Notes under the pieces: generated by a model
What the model was told of the DNA's origin: nothing
What the model saw: the letters and a program-made list of their open reading frames with translations, nothing else
Databases searched by the model: none
Shown here: piece after piece, positions 10,318-19,293 of the stretch
Layout of the letters: each line of letters starts with the position of its first letter
Position numbering within the stretch: the first letter of the stretch is position 1
Translations under genes and position numbers: made by a program
NCBI GenBank assembly: GCA_024400635.1
Contig: JAKSMI010000005.1
Location: 142,585 to 206,584 of the forward strand
Source: Bacteroidales bacterium
GTDB lineage: Bacteria; Bacteroidota; Bacteroidia; Bacteroidales; WCHB1-69
Length of the DNA: 64,000 nt
Direction: 5' to 3'

Positions 10318-10854
10318 TTATTTTTTTATCAGATTATCGATTATTAGGGCATTCTCATCGATCAAAACGACCACTTCCGATACAGGCTCAAACTGATGTG
10401 GCACATAATCAAGCATTTGCAAGACATAGCATTTTCCACTTCCCGTTCCTAATATATCAATGTAATGCCCCGATGTCATCAGTTTTTTCACATTGCTCAA
10501 TTCCGCATAATTATTTTTGGCAATACAATTCTGTACTTTCAGCATGTCATTTGAATCAACATAAACGCTCATTCTTTTCATTTTTTCATTGGTTGGTTGA
10601 TAGATGAAAACCTGCTTGTTACGTGTTTTGTCCGACCACAATTTCAATATGCCATAAATAATGGCGATGGCACCGAGTACTATCAGGCTCATACTCAACA
10701 CCTGATTGGCAATGACAGGTGTGGCTGCGACAATCACCAACAAAGCAGATACAATGATGATGCCTAATGCACAGGCTATGCTTTTGCTTTTCACTTCAAT
10801 ATTTTGATTTCCGTTATCCTCCAAATAAGTATTAATATCTTTATAATTTTCCAT
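10318..10854 (-). CDS. Hypothetical two-helix membrane protein
   Basis: 178-aa protein I do not recognise. A charged N-terminus (about 1-25) leads into two hydrophobic segments (about 27-47 and 52-70), then a soluble C-terminal domain of about 105 residues with mixed alpha/beta character, including the run GHYIDILGTGSGKCYVLQML. No catalytic motif or lipobox is visible. It stands alone between rocD and a repeat-rich gap. No TAnnTTTG element lies directly upstream; the closest candidate is at 11324-11331, which would give a leader of roughly 460 bases containing repeat hairpins. Confidence 0.7.
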   Translation of the reverse strand: MENYKDINTYLEDNGNQNIEVKSKSIACALGIIIVSALLVIVAATPVIANQVLSMSLIVLGAIAIIYGILKLWSDKTRNKQVFIYQPTNEKMKRMSVYVDSNDMLKVQNCIAKNNYAELSNVKKLMTSGHYIDILGTGSGKCYVLQMLDYVPHQFEPVSEVVVLIDENALIIDNLIKK

Positions 10855-10917
10855 AATTTTTGATTTTTAGATTTAATTATGATTGTTGCTCACTTCGGTG
10901 TGAACTGATGAATGGTA

Positions 10918-11163
10918 CTGTCTTTCAGACAGAATAGTTATCTGGTCATCTTTCTTCCGGCAGCACCTCCTTCGTCGGTGCAACCGGTTACGCTAATGCT
11001 GTCTTTCAGACAGTCCCGACATTTCCCAGAACTTCACTCTCACCTTCTGGCGCTGGTAAAACCGGTTACGCTAATACTGCCTAAAAGACTATGCAATTAG
11101 TAACAGGGGACGAAGTCTCCGGCTGGGAATGCCAAACAAGGTACTCTGCCTGAAAGGCAGTAC
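10918..11163. repeat. Modular palindromic repeat, copy R1 (rearranged)
   Basis: Contains two 15-base palindromes CTGTCTTTCAGACAG (10918-10932 and 10999-11013), one C module in reverse orientation (10957-10991, core GCACC...GGTGC plus AACCGGTT), a degenerate C module (11042-11069), a B module in forward orientation (11102-11122, GGGGACGAAGTCTCC) and an A-type palindrome CTGCCTGAAAGGCAG (11146-11160). Mixed module orientation suggests this copy was rearranged. The 10855-11208 gap holds nothing else that looks like a gene. Confidence 0.85.
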
Positions 11164-11208
11164 CCATACCTGTAAGTAAAGATTCAGATATCTGCGTAAG
11201 AAATCACA

Positions 11209-11601
11209 TCACAATCTCAGGCATCCGACAGCGAGAGTGTAGAAATCTCGCGACAGACGCTGAGCAGCAAAAATGTCAATGATGTTCAGACTTTTAACTA
11301 TTCTATTCCTATTTATGCTCTTGCAAAAATACAATTTTTGCAAGACATGATGAGACAACAACTTACAAGATATAGTAATAGAAAACGACGGAATTTCATT
11401 CCGTGTCAGCAGACCCGAAAAACTGAAAGTGGAGATTTCAAATTCGCTGCTTTTCGGAGGCAGATTGTGACCAATTTCTTTTGGAATCGACACAGAGGCA
11501 CAAGAAGTAGCAACATTGATTGTCAGGAAGGCAACCAACAGCAAGAAGGAAGGCAAAAAAGCCAAATCGCCCCTAATCTTCCTTTGCTTCAGCCTTTTCA
11601 T
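11209..11601 (-). CDS. Putative lipoprotein ORF, probably 3'-truncated by repeat sequence
   Basis: 130-aa frame starting 29 bases inside the end of the 64-aa gene upstream. Residues 1-34 look like a lipoprotein signal with lipobox ATSC, followed by a short beta-rich stretch (about 35-80). The last 40 or so residues (after YFCKSINRN) are encoded by DNA that carries a 25-base palindrome and a short hairpin and do not resemble a folded domain, so the original 3' end may have been replaced. Function unknown. It could also be a spurious frame. Confidence 0.4.
   Translation of the reverse strand: MKRLKQRKIRGDLAFLPSFLLLVAFLTINVATSCASVSIPKEIGHNLPPKSSEFEISTFSFSGLLTRNEIPSFSITISCKLLSHHVLQKLYFCKSINRNRIVKSLNIIDIFAAQRLSRDFYTLAVGCLRL
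11231..11251. other. Short hairpin inside repeat-like DNA
   Basis: GCGAGA (11231-11236) pairs with TCTCGC (11246-11251) around a nine-base loop. It sits in the odd 3' part of the putative lipoprotein frame. No second copy is seen in this window. Confidence 0.4.
11320..11344 (-). promoter_or_regulatory. 25-base palindrome containing a minus-strand -7 element
   Basis: Perfect 11-bp arms around ACA. Read on the minus strand it contains TATTTTTG followed by CA (11324-11331), so it may be a promoter for the 178-aa gene at 10318-10854 as well as a potential cruciform or operator. Confidence 0.4.
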
Positions 11602-11767
11602 TATTTTTCTTATTTTTTCTATTGATAATCAAAACAGCAATAACGTAAGCCACAGTCACACCGAGCATACAACTTATCTGCAGAATGAATTTATCTTCAA
11701 TATCCATAAAATGAATAGGAACGATAAAAACAGCGTACAACAAAACCAGCTTAAAGAAATGCTTCAT
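11573..11767 (-). CDS. Small two-helix membrane protein
   Basis: 64 aa: MKHFFKLVLL begins the first hydrophobic helix (about 4-22), a short loop with DIEDKF follows, then a second helix (about 29-50) and a charged Lys/Asn/Glu tail. It lies 12 bases after the valS stop and is probably co-transcribed with it. No family is recognised. Its acceptance rests on spacing, composition and the classic Lys-rich start. Confidence 0.6.
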   Translation of the reverse strand: MKHFFKLVLLYAVFIVPIHFMDIEDKFILQISCMLGVTVAYVIAVLIINRKNKKNNEKAEAKED

Positions 11768-11779
11768 TTTGATTTACAA

Positions 11780-14416
11780 TTAATTGAGTGCAGCAATCTG
11801 TTCTTTTAGAAGTTTGATTTTGGCTTCTGCATCAGACTGTTTCTTACGTTCGACGGCCACCACTTGTTCTGGAGCATTCTGAACAAAACGGTCGTTCGAC
11901 AATTTTTTCACCACCGACTGTAGAAATTTTTCAGCGTAAGCCAAATCATCATTCAGTTTTTTCAATTCGGCCTCCTTGTCAATATTATCTGCAAAAGGCA
12001 CGAAATATTCAGTATTCTGTTCGATAAAGAGAACCGCACCTGGAACTTTTTCGTTCACATATTCCACCTGTGGGATATTGCATAACTTTTCAATCACGCA
12101 GTCCATTTCTTCGTCTCCAGCATTTTTCTGACGCATAACAAAGAGATTGACCGGGTTTTTAGGTGCGATATTCTTTTCGGCTCTTACGCGGCGTACCTTC
12201 TCGATAACCTTTTGTGTATCAGCAAATCTTGCCAGGAAAGCAGCATCTTCCTCACTCGTTTTCGGTTCTGGCATTGGAGCCACCATGATGGATTCGTTTT
12301 CTCCGCGTTCATGCAATCCATGCCACAATTCTTCTGTAATAAACGGCATAAACGGATGCAAAATGCGCAACAATTTATCGAAAATGGCAATAATTTCGTT
12401 GTATGTTTTACCATCGATTGGTTTCTGATACGGAGGTTTCACCACTTCCAGGAAGCAGGAGCAGAAATCGTCCCATACAAGTTTGTAAACAGACATCAAA
12501 GCATCTGAAAGGCGGTATTTTTCGAAATGGTCATTCATTTCCGTCAGCACTTCGTTCAGACGCATATTGAACCATTTCACAGCGGTAGCGTTGCTCTGCG
12601 GTTGAGCGATATTGTCATCAACTTGCCATCCTTTCACCAAACGGAAGGCATTCCAAATCTTGTTGTTAAAGTTACGTCCTTGTTCGCACAATGACTCATC
12701 AAACAGCAAGTCATTGCCGGCTGGAGAGCTGAGGAGCATGCCCATACGAACGCCATCGGCGCCATACTGATCCATCAGTACAATGGGGTCTGGAGAGTTA
12801 CCCAACTGCTTCGACATTTTGCGGCCCAGTTTATCTCGTACCGTTCCCGTAAAATAAACATGATGGAAAGGCACAGCGTTGCGCCATTCGAGGCCGGCCA
12901 TAATCATACGTGCCACCCAAAAGAAGATAATATCGGGAGCCGTAACCAAAACAGCTGCCGGATAATAATAATTAACTTCTTCATTATCAGGATTTCTAAC
13001 ACCATCAAAAACAGACATGGGCCACAACCATGATGAAAACCAAGTATCCATCACGTCTTCGTCTTGTTTAAGATCATCAAGGGTCAGATTCAAATCCGGA
13101 TATTTTTCTTGAGCCATTTTGAGCGCCTCTTCTTTTGTAGCGGCAACGACGAATTCACGGTTGGGCAAGTAATAAGCCGGAATGCGGTGGCCCCACCACA
13201 ACTGTCGGCTGATGCACCAATCCTTAACATTTTCCATCCAGTGTGAATAGGTGTTTTTGAACTTATCCGGATAGAATTTGATTTCATCGTTCATCACCAC
13301 ATCAAGGGCTGGTTTTGCCAAGGCTGCCATATCGCAAAACCACTGCAGTGACAATTTGGGTTCAATAACTTCATTGGTACGTTCCGAATAACCCACTTTG
13401 TTGGTATAATCTTCGATTTTCACCATATTACCAGAAGCTTCCAGCATGGGGATAATCTGCTTACGGGCCTCAAAACGGTCAACGCCAACGAGGAACTGAG
13501 CAGATTCATTCAGTGTTCCGTTGTCATTGAAAATGTTGATGGTATCCAATTTATGCTTGATACCCAGATTGTAGTCGTTGATATCGTGAGCGGGCGTTAT
13601 TTTGAGAGCACCTGTGCCAAATTCGCGATCTACATATTCATCAAAAATAAGAGGGATAGAACGGTTTACCAATGGCACGATGGCGCGTTTGCCTCGAAGG
13701 TGCGTAAAACGCTCATCTTCGGGGTGCATACAGATAGCCGTATCGCCGAGGATGGTTTCCGGGCGGGTGGTTGCAATCGTGACATATTCATTTTCAGTCC
13801 CTTCAATTTGATAACGAACATAATACAACTTAGATTGCACTTCATGATAGATAACTTCTTCGTCAGAAACGGCCGTCAGGGCTTTGGGGTCCCAATTGAC
13901 CATACGAACCCCACGGTAAATTTTACCTTTGTTGTAGAGGTCAACGAAGACTTTTGTAACGGCTTCCGACATTTCGGGATCCATGGTAAAACGAGTGCGG
14001 CTCCAATCGCAGGAAGCGCCAAGTTTACGAAGCTGTTTCAGGATGATGCCACCATATTTTTCTTTCCATTCCCAAGCGTATTTAAGGAATTCGTCGCGTG
14101 TCAGAGAGCGTTTGTCAATGCCTTGTTCTTTAAGCATATTCACGACTTTTGCTTCTGTAGCGATGGATGCGTGGTCGGTTCCGGGAATCCACACAGCATT
14201 ATAGCCACGCATTCTCGCACGACGTACGAGAACGTCTTGGATGGTATTGTTCAGCATGTGCCCCATATGCAGCACGCCAGTAACATTGGGTGGTGGAATA
14301 ACGATGGTGAAAGCTTTTCTATGATCAGGTTTAGATGCAAAAAGATGATGGTCATTCCAAAATTGATACCATTTGTCTTCAATACTCTTGGGGTCGTACT
14401 TGGTGGCAATTTCCAT
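11780..14416 (-). CDS. valS: Valyl-tRNA synthetase
   Basis: Class I aminoacyl-tRNA synthetase for valine, 878 aa, the expected length. The HIGH motif appears as HMGH at residues 50-53 after PPPNVTGVL, the editing domain ([19 protein letters not shown]) is intact, and KMSK is at 533-536. The C-terminus has the usual coiled-coil arm (about 810-878, rich in Lys/Glu/Ala). It has its own promoter with a leader of about 80 bases. No T-box or other specifier-type leader is apparent. Confidence 0.97.
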   Translation of the reverse strand: MEIATKYDPKSIEDKWYQFWNDHHLFASKPDHRKAFTIVIPPPNVTGVLHMGHMLNNTIQDVLVRRARMRGYNAVWIPGTDHASIATEAKVVNMLKEQGIDKRSLTRDEFLKYAWEWKEKYGGIILKQLRKLGASCDWSRTRFTMDPEMSEAVTKVFVDLYNKGKIYRGVRMVNWDPKALTAVSDEEVIYHEVQSKLYYVRYQIEGTENEYVTIATTRPETILGDTAICMHPEDERFTHLRGKRAIVPLVNRSIPLIFDEYVDREFGTGALKITPAHDINDYNLGIKHKLDTINIFNDNGTLNESAQFLVGVDRFEARKQIIPMLEASGNMVKIEDYTNKVGYSERTNEVIEPKLSLQWFCDMAALAKPALDVVMNDEIKFYPDKFKNTYSHWMENVKDWCISRQLWWGHRIPAYYLPNREFVVAATKEEALKMAQEKYPDLNLTLDDLKQDEDVMDTWFSSWLWPMSVFDGVRNPDNEEVNYYYPAAVLVTAPDIIFFWVARMIMAGLEWRNAVPFHHVYFTGTVRDKLGRKMSKQLGNSPDPIVLMDQYGADGVRMGMLLSSPAGNDLLFDESLCEQGRNFNNKIWNAFRLVKGWQVDDNIAQPQSNATAVKWFNMRLNEVLTEMNDHFEKYRLSDALMSVYKLVWDDFCSCFLEVVKPPYQKPIDGKTYNEIIAIFDKLLRILHPFMPFITEELWHGLHERGENESIMVAPMPEPKTSEEDAAFLARFADTQKVIEKVRRVRAEKNIAPKNPVNLFVMRQKNAGDEEMDCVIEKLCNIPQVEYVNEKVPGAVLFIEQNTEYFVPFADNIDKEAELKKLNDDLAYAEKFLQSVVKKLSNDRFVQNAPEQVVAVERKKQSDAEAKIKLLKEQIAALN

Positions 14417-14503
14417 TTTTTCCGCTATTTAAATTTGATATTAACAATTTATCTTATCAACTATCAGCAATTTATAATACAACGTCGATAATTTTATAAA
14501 TTG

Positions 14504-14511
14504 CAAAGATA
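14504..14511 (-). promoter_or_regulatory. valS promoter, -7 element
   Basis: Minus-strand TATCTTTG followed by CA, 88 bases upstream of the valS start. The rest of the 14417-14586 gap is AT-rich and carries nothing else I can name. Confidence 0.7.
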
Positions 14512-14586
14512 CTAAAAAAAGCAACGTATAGCTTTATTTTTTCAGTAAAGCGTAAAAACAAACATTGGTGTCCGATAAAACATGTA

Positions 14587-14726
14587 TTGCCTTTCAGGCA
14601 ACAGATGCCTACAACGCCTTTCCACCGAGGACTCCGTCCCCGGTTACTATGTTGTGGTGTCTTTCAGACACCGACGCCTCTGTACCACAATGCCGGCAGC
14701 ATCTCCTACGTCGGTGCAACTGGTTA
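14587..14726 (-). repeat. Modular palindromic repeat, copy R2 (reverse orientation)
   Basis: Contains an A'-type palindrome TTGCCTTTCAGGCAA (14587-14601), a B module (14625-14643), a second palindrome GGTGTCTTTCAGACACC (14656-14672) and a C module (14692-14726). All modules are reversed relative to R4. The C module runs into the stop codon of the AddA-like gene (TAA at 14724-14726 on the minus strand). Confidence 0.88.
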
Positions 14727-17700
14727 GTTGTTCAAATACAAAATCCGGCTCTTCACATTATGGTATCCCATCTGCCGCAAAAGATTGCAATATCGGTCAA
14801 GTTGCTGCTGGTATGCTTCATTTTCCTTGCCGGTCTTATAATCAATGACCATGACCTCATCTTCCAAAAAGACGATGCGGTCGGGACGGTAAATATGCCC
14901 ATCCGTGTTCAAAATAGAAGTTTCGTTTAACACGCGAGCTTCGGGGGAAAAATAGGGTTTCAAATCATCATCGGACATGAGTCGTTTCAAAACAGCACAC
15001 AGAATTTCACGATCCATCGTACCCGCCACGGTCTGCATCAGTTCTTCCAATTCCTTGTCATTCTGTGGAAAAGATTTCAGCCGCGCCAGAAAATCGTGAA
15101 TAAAAATACCCAGTTCTTGTTCTTCGGTCCTATGGTCTCCACAAGTCAACTGCGACGATGCCAAAGTAAAGTCAGACAAATGTAATTTATTCAATTTAAT
15201 ATCTGGACTTTCAATATCTTTCCTTACATGCTTAAAATCCTTATTACCAAACCAATATTCCTTTGGAATACCGCTTTCTGATTTATTTTGAATGAATTGA
15301 GAAAGATATTTGGAATAATTTTTTCCATTTTCTGCTTTTCCTGCGATGATGTACATTCCTTCGCTGGCACGAGTGTGTGCCACATAAACTGCATTCACAT
15401 TGTCAATTTGCGACATTTGGGCTTCCTCTTCAGCAATATCAGAAAATTTGGTTCCACCAATTTGTGATTTTGACGTATCCAAAAGCAAATAAGGAAGTTG
15501 ACATTCCGAATCATCATTTTTAATCCACACCTGCTTTATGCCAACGCCTTCATTCCATGAATTCATTGGGAAAACAACCACTGGATATTGCAATCCTTTA
15601 GATTTGTGGATGGTAGTAACCGTAACCGCATCGGCATCTTTTGAACAATTGACTGAAATTGAGCATCCCGTTTCATCCCACCAATTCAGGAACTGCGTCA
15701 AATCGGCAAATTTCTTGTTATAATTATCAAACACAGCATCCAGAAATGTTGTCACAAAAACATCCGCATCGTCCAATCGGTATGCCAGCAACAATTCTTT
15801 CACGATTGTAAAAACAGGATACGAGCGAAGATTACTGATTTCCAGAAGTTTCTGTACATCGACAGTGTCTTTCAATTCCATCAGGGCCTGTGAAAATCCA
15901 TCCCGTTGGGCTAACAACAAAGCAAAATCCCCCACCCTTTCCGGATAAAAATGACACACAATAGCCAATTTTGCCAGCAGGTCTCTCGGCATTAATATAT
16001 ACCTTAACGTATTAATTATCAACTTTATATTCTTCGAGGAAGATAATAAAAGTGAATCTTCTGAAATAACAGGAATACCTTTGGAAGCCAAATAATTGGC
16101 AATAGCACTCCCTTTCTGCCTATCCTTGCTAAGCACGGCCACATCTTTATAATCATAGCCTTTAGACAGCGCATTTTCAATGGCATTCATTGATTCCGAA
16201 AGAATGTACGCTTCACCATCTTCCTCCTGCCTAAAACGGACATATACAAAACCATCTTTTTTCGACGAAGATTGCTGTTCCACATCAGAATAATAGGTCT
16301 TCAGTAATTCATTTTTATTCAACAATTCGCATTCTATCAAATATTTAAAGAATGAATTGTTAAAATCAACGACAGTTTGTGAAGAGCGGTAATTCACATC
16401 CAATGGCTTCAAATTGAAATCGTCTTCAGCGATGGCATTACTATTCAAATTATCCCTAACACCCTCGGCGCTTGAGAGTTGATTTAAAAGTGTGGAATCG
16501 CCATTTCTAAAGCGGTATATGGCTTGTTTAACATCTCCGAAAAGGATGGTTTCCCCGTTATCTCCAAACTGATTTTGCCCTGATAATGCATTCAAGATGA
16601 GCGGTTTGAGATCTTCCCACTGCATTTTTGAAGTATCCTGAAACTCATCAATAAAAAAATAGGAATATTTATTGCCGATTTTTTCGAAAAGATATGGTGT
16701 GTCACTATCTTTAATCTCATCAAAAATACGACCATTGGTTTCATTCAGGAAGAAAAGATTATCGCGAAGCTTGATTTCATCCATAATCTCCTTCAAATCA
16801 AAAAGTAGTAAAAGAAGGGAAGAATTCTTTTCAACGGGTTTGATATTGGCAATCTCCGAAACCAGCATTCGTATTTGATCCACTATCTCTCTAATTCGTG
16901 GCTGAACCGCAATACTTTTGTCCGTAGGAGAGCGCAAAACAGAATCAGAGTCAATACATTTTTGGACTAAAGTAGTTCTTGAATTAGCCAACAAATTGTT
17001 TTTCAACTGATTAACATAACTATAAATACCTTTTGACTTTCCGACAAAGTCTTCAGGATTTACACTCAGGGACTCTACAATCTGAATCAGTTCATCCGCC
17101 AGCTTTTTCAATTCACCCCTGAATATTTTTACTTGTTTTGAGATTAGTTCCAAAACTTTCGTCAATTCTGATTTGGGGCCATCTTCACTTTCAGAAACGC
17201 TGTGGTGCATTTCCGACAATTTCTTTGCCGCTTCATGAGACCTTTCTCCTTGGATTGTGGCAATCGACGCTTTCAATACCGCATCGATTCTCCAATTCCC
17301 ACTGTCTTCCATTTGTCTTTGCACCAAAGTAATAACGCGTTTTGCCTGCTCTGAATTTGCTTTTGAAAGGTTATTGAGAAGCAAATCCACAGTCTGCTGA
17401 TAATACTCCGACACATCAATCTGGACTTCATAATTCATATTCAAATCCAATTCGATAGCGAAAGAGCGGATGATACGTTGGAAAAAACTATCGATAGTAC
17501 TGATGGAAAAATCGGGGTAATCGTAAAGGATTTTGTGAAGCAGAATTTGGGATTTTTGTTGAAAAGACGCTGGCGACAACTGAGCAAGAGTCGGGTTCAG
17601 TTGTCGCATGTTATCATAAATGGCCTTATCCGAACTCGAATAGTCGCTGATTGGTGAAAAAGCGAAGACATTCAACACTTTCACAATGCGCTCCTTCATT

Positions 17701-17840
17701 TCAGCGGTAGCGTTATTAGTGAAAGTAACAGCTAGAATATTTCTAAACCTGTCTGGTTTCAACAAGCATAACGCAAGGAATTCGGCGACAAGACTTGTGG
17801 TTTTCCCAGAACCAGCCGATGCTTTATAGACCTTGAACAT
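14724..17840 (-). CDS. AddA/RecB-like UvrD-family helicase-nuclease
   Basis: 1038-aa SF1 helicase with a C-terminal nuclease domain, the AddA-type subunit that processes double-strand DNA ends for recombination. Walker A is ASAGSGKTT at residues 7-15, followed by TFTNNATAEMKERI (motif Ia), FFIDEFQDTSKMQW (motif II), VTTIHKSKGLQYPVV and VYVAHTRASEGMYI. The nuclease motif is VIDYKTGK near residue 1005. An AddB-type partner, often adjacent in Bacteroidota, is not in the window. It starts six bases after purE and is the last gene of a long minus-strand run. Its stop codon lies in repeat R2. Confidence 0.88.
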   Translation of the reverse strand: MFKVYKASAGSGKTTSLVAEFLALCLLKPDRFRNILAVTFTNNATAEMKERIVKVLNVFAFSPISDYSSSDKAIYDNMRQLNPTLAQLSPASFQQKSQILLHKILYDYPDFSISTIDSFFQRIIRSFAIELDLNMNYEVQIDVSEYYQQTVDLLLNNLSKANSEQAKRVITLVQRQMEDSGNWRIDAVLKASIATIQGERSHEAAKKLSEMHHSVSESEDGPKSELTKVLELISKQVKIFRGELKKLADELIQIVESLSVNPEDFVGKSKGIYSYVNQLKNNLLANSRTTLVQKCIDSDSVLRSPTDKSIAVQPRIREIVDQIRMLVSEIANIKPVEKNSSLLLLLFDLKEIMDEIKLRDNLFFLNETNGRIFDEIKDSDTPYLFEKIGNKYSYFFIDEFQDTSKMQWEDLKPLILNALSGQNQFGDNGETILFGDVKQAIYRFRNGDSTLLNQLSSAEGVRDNLNSNAIAEDDFNLKPLDVNYRSSQTVVDFNNSFFKYLIECELLNKNELLKTYYSDVEQQSSSKKDGFVYVRFRQEEDGEAYILSESMNAIENALSKGYDYKDVAVLSKDRQKGSAIANYLASKGIPVISEDSLLLSSSKNIKLIINTLRYILMPRDLLAKLAIVCHFYPERVGDFALLLAQRDGFSQALMELKDTVDVQKLLEISNLRSYPVFTIVKELLLAYRLDDADVFVTTFLDAVFDNYNKKFADLTQFLNWWDETGCSISVNCSKDADAVTVTTIHKSKGLQYPVVVFPMNSWNEGVGIKQVWIKNDDSECQLPYLLLDTSKSQIGGTKFSDIAEEEAQMSQIDNVNAVYVAHTRASEGMYIIAGKAENGKNYSKYLSQFIQNKSESGIPKEYWFGNKDFKHVRKDIESPDIKLNKLHLSDFTLASSQLTCGDHRTEEQELGIFIHDFLARLKSFPQNDKELEELMQTVAGTMDREILCAVLKRLMSDDDLKPYFSPEARVLNETSILNTDGHIYRPDRIVFLEDEVMVIDYKTGKENEAYQQQLDRYCNLLRQMGYHNVKSRILYLNN

Positions 17841-17846
17841 AAATAA

Positions 17847-18323
17847 TTAGTCGAGGGTCGTTTCCAGAACTTTCTTGGTCATATTGGCGCGATAGTCTGC
17901 CAATTGTGCTGCGATTTTTTCGTCAAAGGCGCCTAACATTTCGACAGCGAGGAGTCCACCGTTTTTAGCGCCGTCGATAGCAACGGTAGCCACTGGAATA
18001 CCGCCAGGCATCTGAACGATGGAAAGCAGGGAATCCAGTCCATTAAGTGCGGCACTTTTAATAGGAATGCCGATAATGGGCAAAGTTGTTTTGGCAGCCA
18101 TAATGCCAGCCAAATGGGCAGCGCCACCAGCACCCGTGATAATGACCTTGAGTCCACGTTCACGGGCAGTAGCCGAATACTCAATAGCACGTTCCGGGGT
18201 ACGGTGCGCACTGATGACAAACTTTTCGTAAGGCACGCCAAATTCGTCCAAAACATCACATGCTGCCTTCATCGTGTTCCAATCGCTTTTGGAACCCATA
18301 ACTATTCCTACCAATGGTTTCAT
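17847..18323 (-). CDS. purE: N5-carboxyaminoimidazole ribonucleotide mutase
   Basis: Class I PurE, 158 aa, which converts N5-CAIR to CAIR in purine synthesis. It shows the GSKSDWNTM substrate loop, the ISAHRTPER motif with the catalytic His, and [13 protein letters not shown]. Partner purK is not nearby. It is 19 bases from the upstream Nudix fusion gene and 6 bases from the AddA-like gene, so it is probably co-transcribed. Confidence 0.96.
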   Translation of the reverse strand: MKPLVGIVMGSKSDWNTMKAACDVLDEFGVPYEKFVISAHRTPERAIEYSATARERGLKVIITGAGGAAHLAGIMAAKTTLPIIGIPIKSAALNGLDSLLSIVQMPGGIPVATVAIDGAKNGGLLAVEMLGAFDEKIAAQLADYRANMTKKVLETTLD

Positions 18324-18342
18324 ATTGTTGATTTTTATTTTG

Positions 18343-19293
18343 TTATAATTTTATTGATTGCCATAGGTCTTTCAAATTCTGATAAGAATTCTCCAGCATC
18401 GCCGACACCTTATCGGGCTCCACCCAACGGACTTCGACAATGTCTTCCTCTGTCTGCGGCACCAAAGCATCATCACCCTCGGCACGCATCAGATACCAGA
18501 ATGTTTCTTTGCCAATCCATTTTCCACCTTGTAAATATGTATGAAAAGTAGAGGTGAGTTTCATGGTAATAGACAAGTGTTTCAATCCCGTTTCCTCCCG
18601 CACTTCACGAGTGGCGGCATCTTCAATGGTTTCACCTTCTTCAACCTTTCCTTTCGGAAAATCCCATTTTCCTCTTCTAAAAATCATAAGAACCTGATTT
18701 TCAGAATTTAGAATCACGCCACCAGCAGCTTTTATTTCCTCATAATTGGCTTCTAATTTTTGATAAAAATCTTCGCCATAATGGCGGATAATAGGATCTT
18801 TAAGGAAACGGAAAACGGGAAGTCGAAGTTTCTTGCCCAACTCACAAGCATCGGCACAGACAAACCAGTGGTGATAGTTCCATGCTTCATAATCGGGCAA
18901 AGTTTTTATTCTTATGGGGTAAAGATGGCAGGAAATAGGCTTGGGAAAATCAATTTCCCCATTGCGATAGGCTTTTTCTATAGCACATTTCACCACACCA
19001 TCCTCATCGTAATAAGCATAGGCGCATCGCTCGTCGCTGAGCAAGGGCGTAACAAAAGAACCTTCCATGTCATAATCGAAAGCACCCTCTTGCTCTACCT
19101 TTTCTATGCCTTCTTCCGACATATATTTTTTAAAGATAGGATAGTTGTCCTCCAAATCTCCGACTTCATCAGGAGCAACGGGAGCACCGGCATCACCTTC
19201 GACGCAACACTCTCCCTTGCACTTGTTCAAATCGCAACAAAACTGTGATTCGAACAACTCATCAGAGACCAATACATTATCGACAATTATCAT
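18343..19293 (-). CDS. DUF3109-Nudix hydrolase fusion protein
   Basis: 316-aa two-domain protein. Residues 1 to about 182 are a DUF3109 domain, a Cys-rich family of unknown function (CC at 19-20, C25, C29-C30, C90, C103, C122 in [11 protein letters not shown]146 and C150). Residues 185-316 are a Nudix domain with a complete box: G215, E221, R229-E230, E233-E234 and G236. Each half is normally a separate protein of about 190 or 200 aa in Bacteroidota. The start overlaps the M6 protease stop as ATGA, so translation is coupled. The Nudix substrate is unknown. Confidence 0.88.
   Translation of the reverse strand: MIIVDNVLVSDELFESQFCCDLNKCKGECCVEGDAGAPVAPDEVGDLEDNYPIFKKYMSEEGIEKVEQEGAFDYDMEGSFVTPLLSDERCAYAYYDEDGVVKCAIEKAYRNGEIDFPKPISCHLYPIRIKTLPDYEAWNYHHWFVCADACELGKKLRLPVFRFLKDPIIRHYGEDFYQKLEANYEEIKAAGGVILNSENQVLMIFRRGKWDFPKGKVEEGETIEDAATREVREETGLKHLSITMKLTSTFHTYLQGGKWIGKETFWYLMRAEGDDALVPQTEEDIVEVRWVEPDKVSAMLENSYQNLKDLWQSIKL

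Noticed and set aside
14417..14503. T-box or attenuator leader upstream of valS
   Set aside because: The leader of about 80 bases is AT-rich, lacks a T-box sequence and a terminator hairpin.
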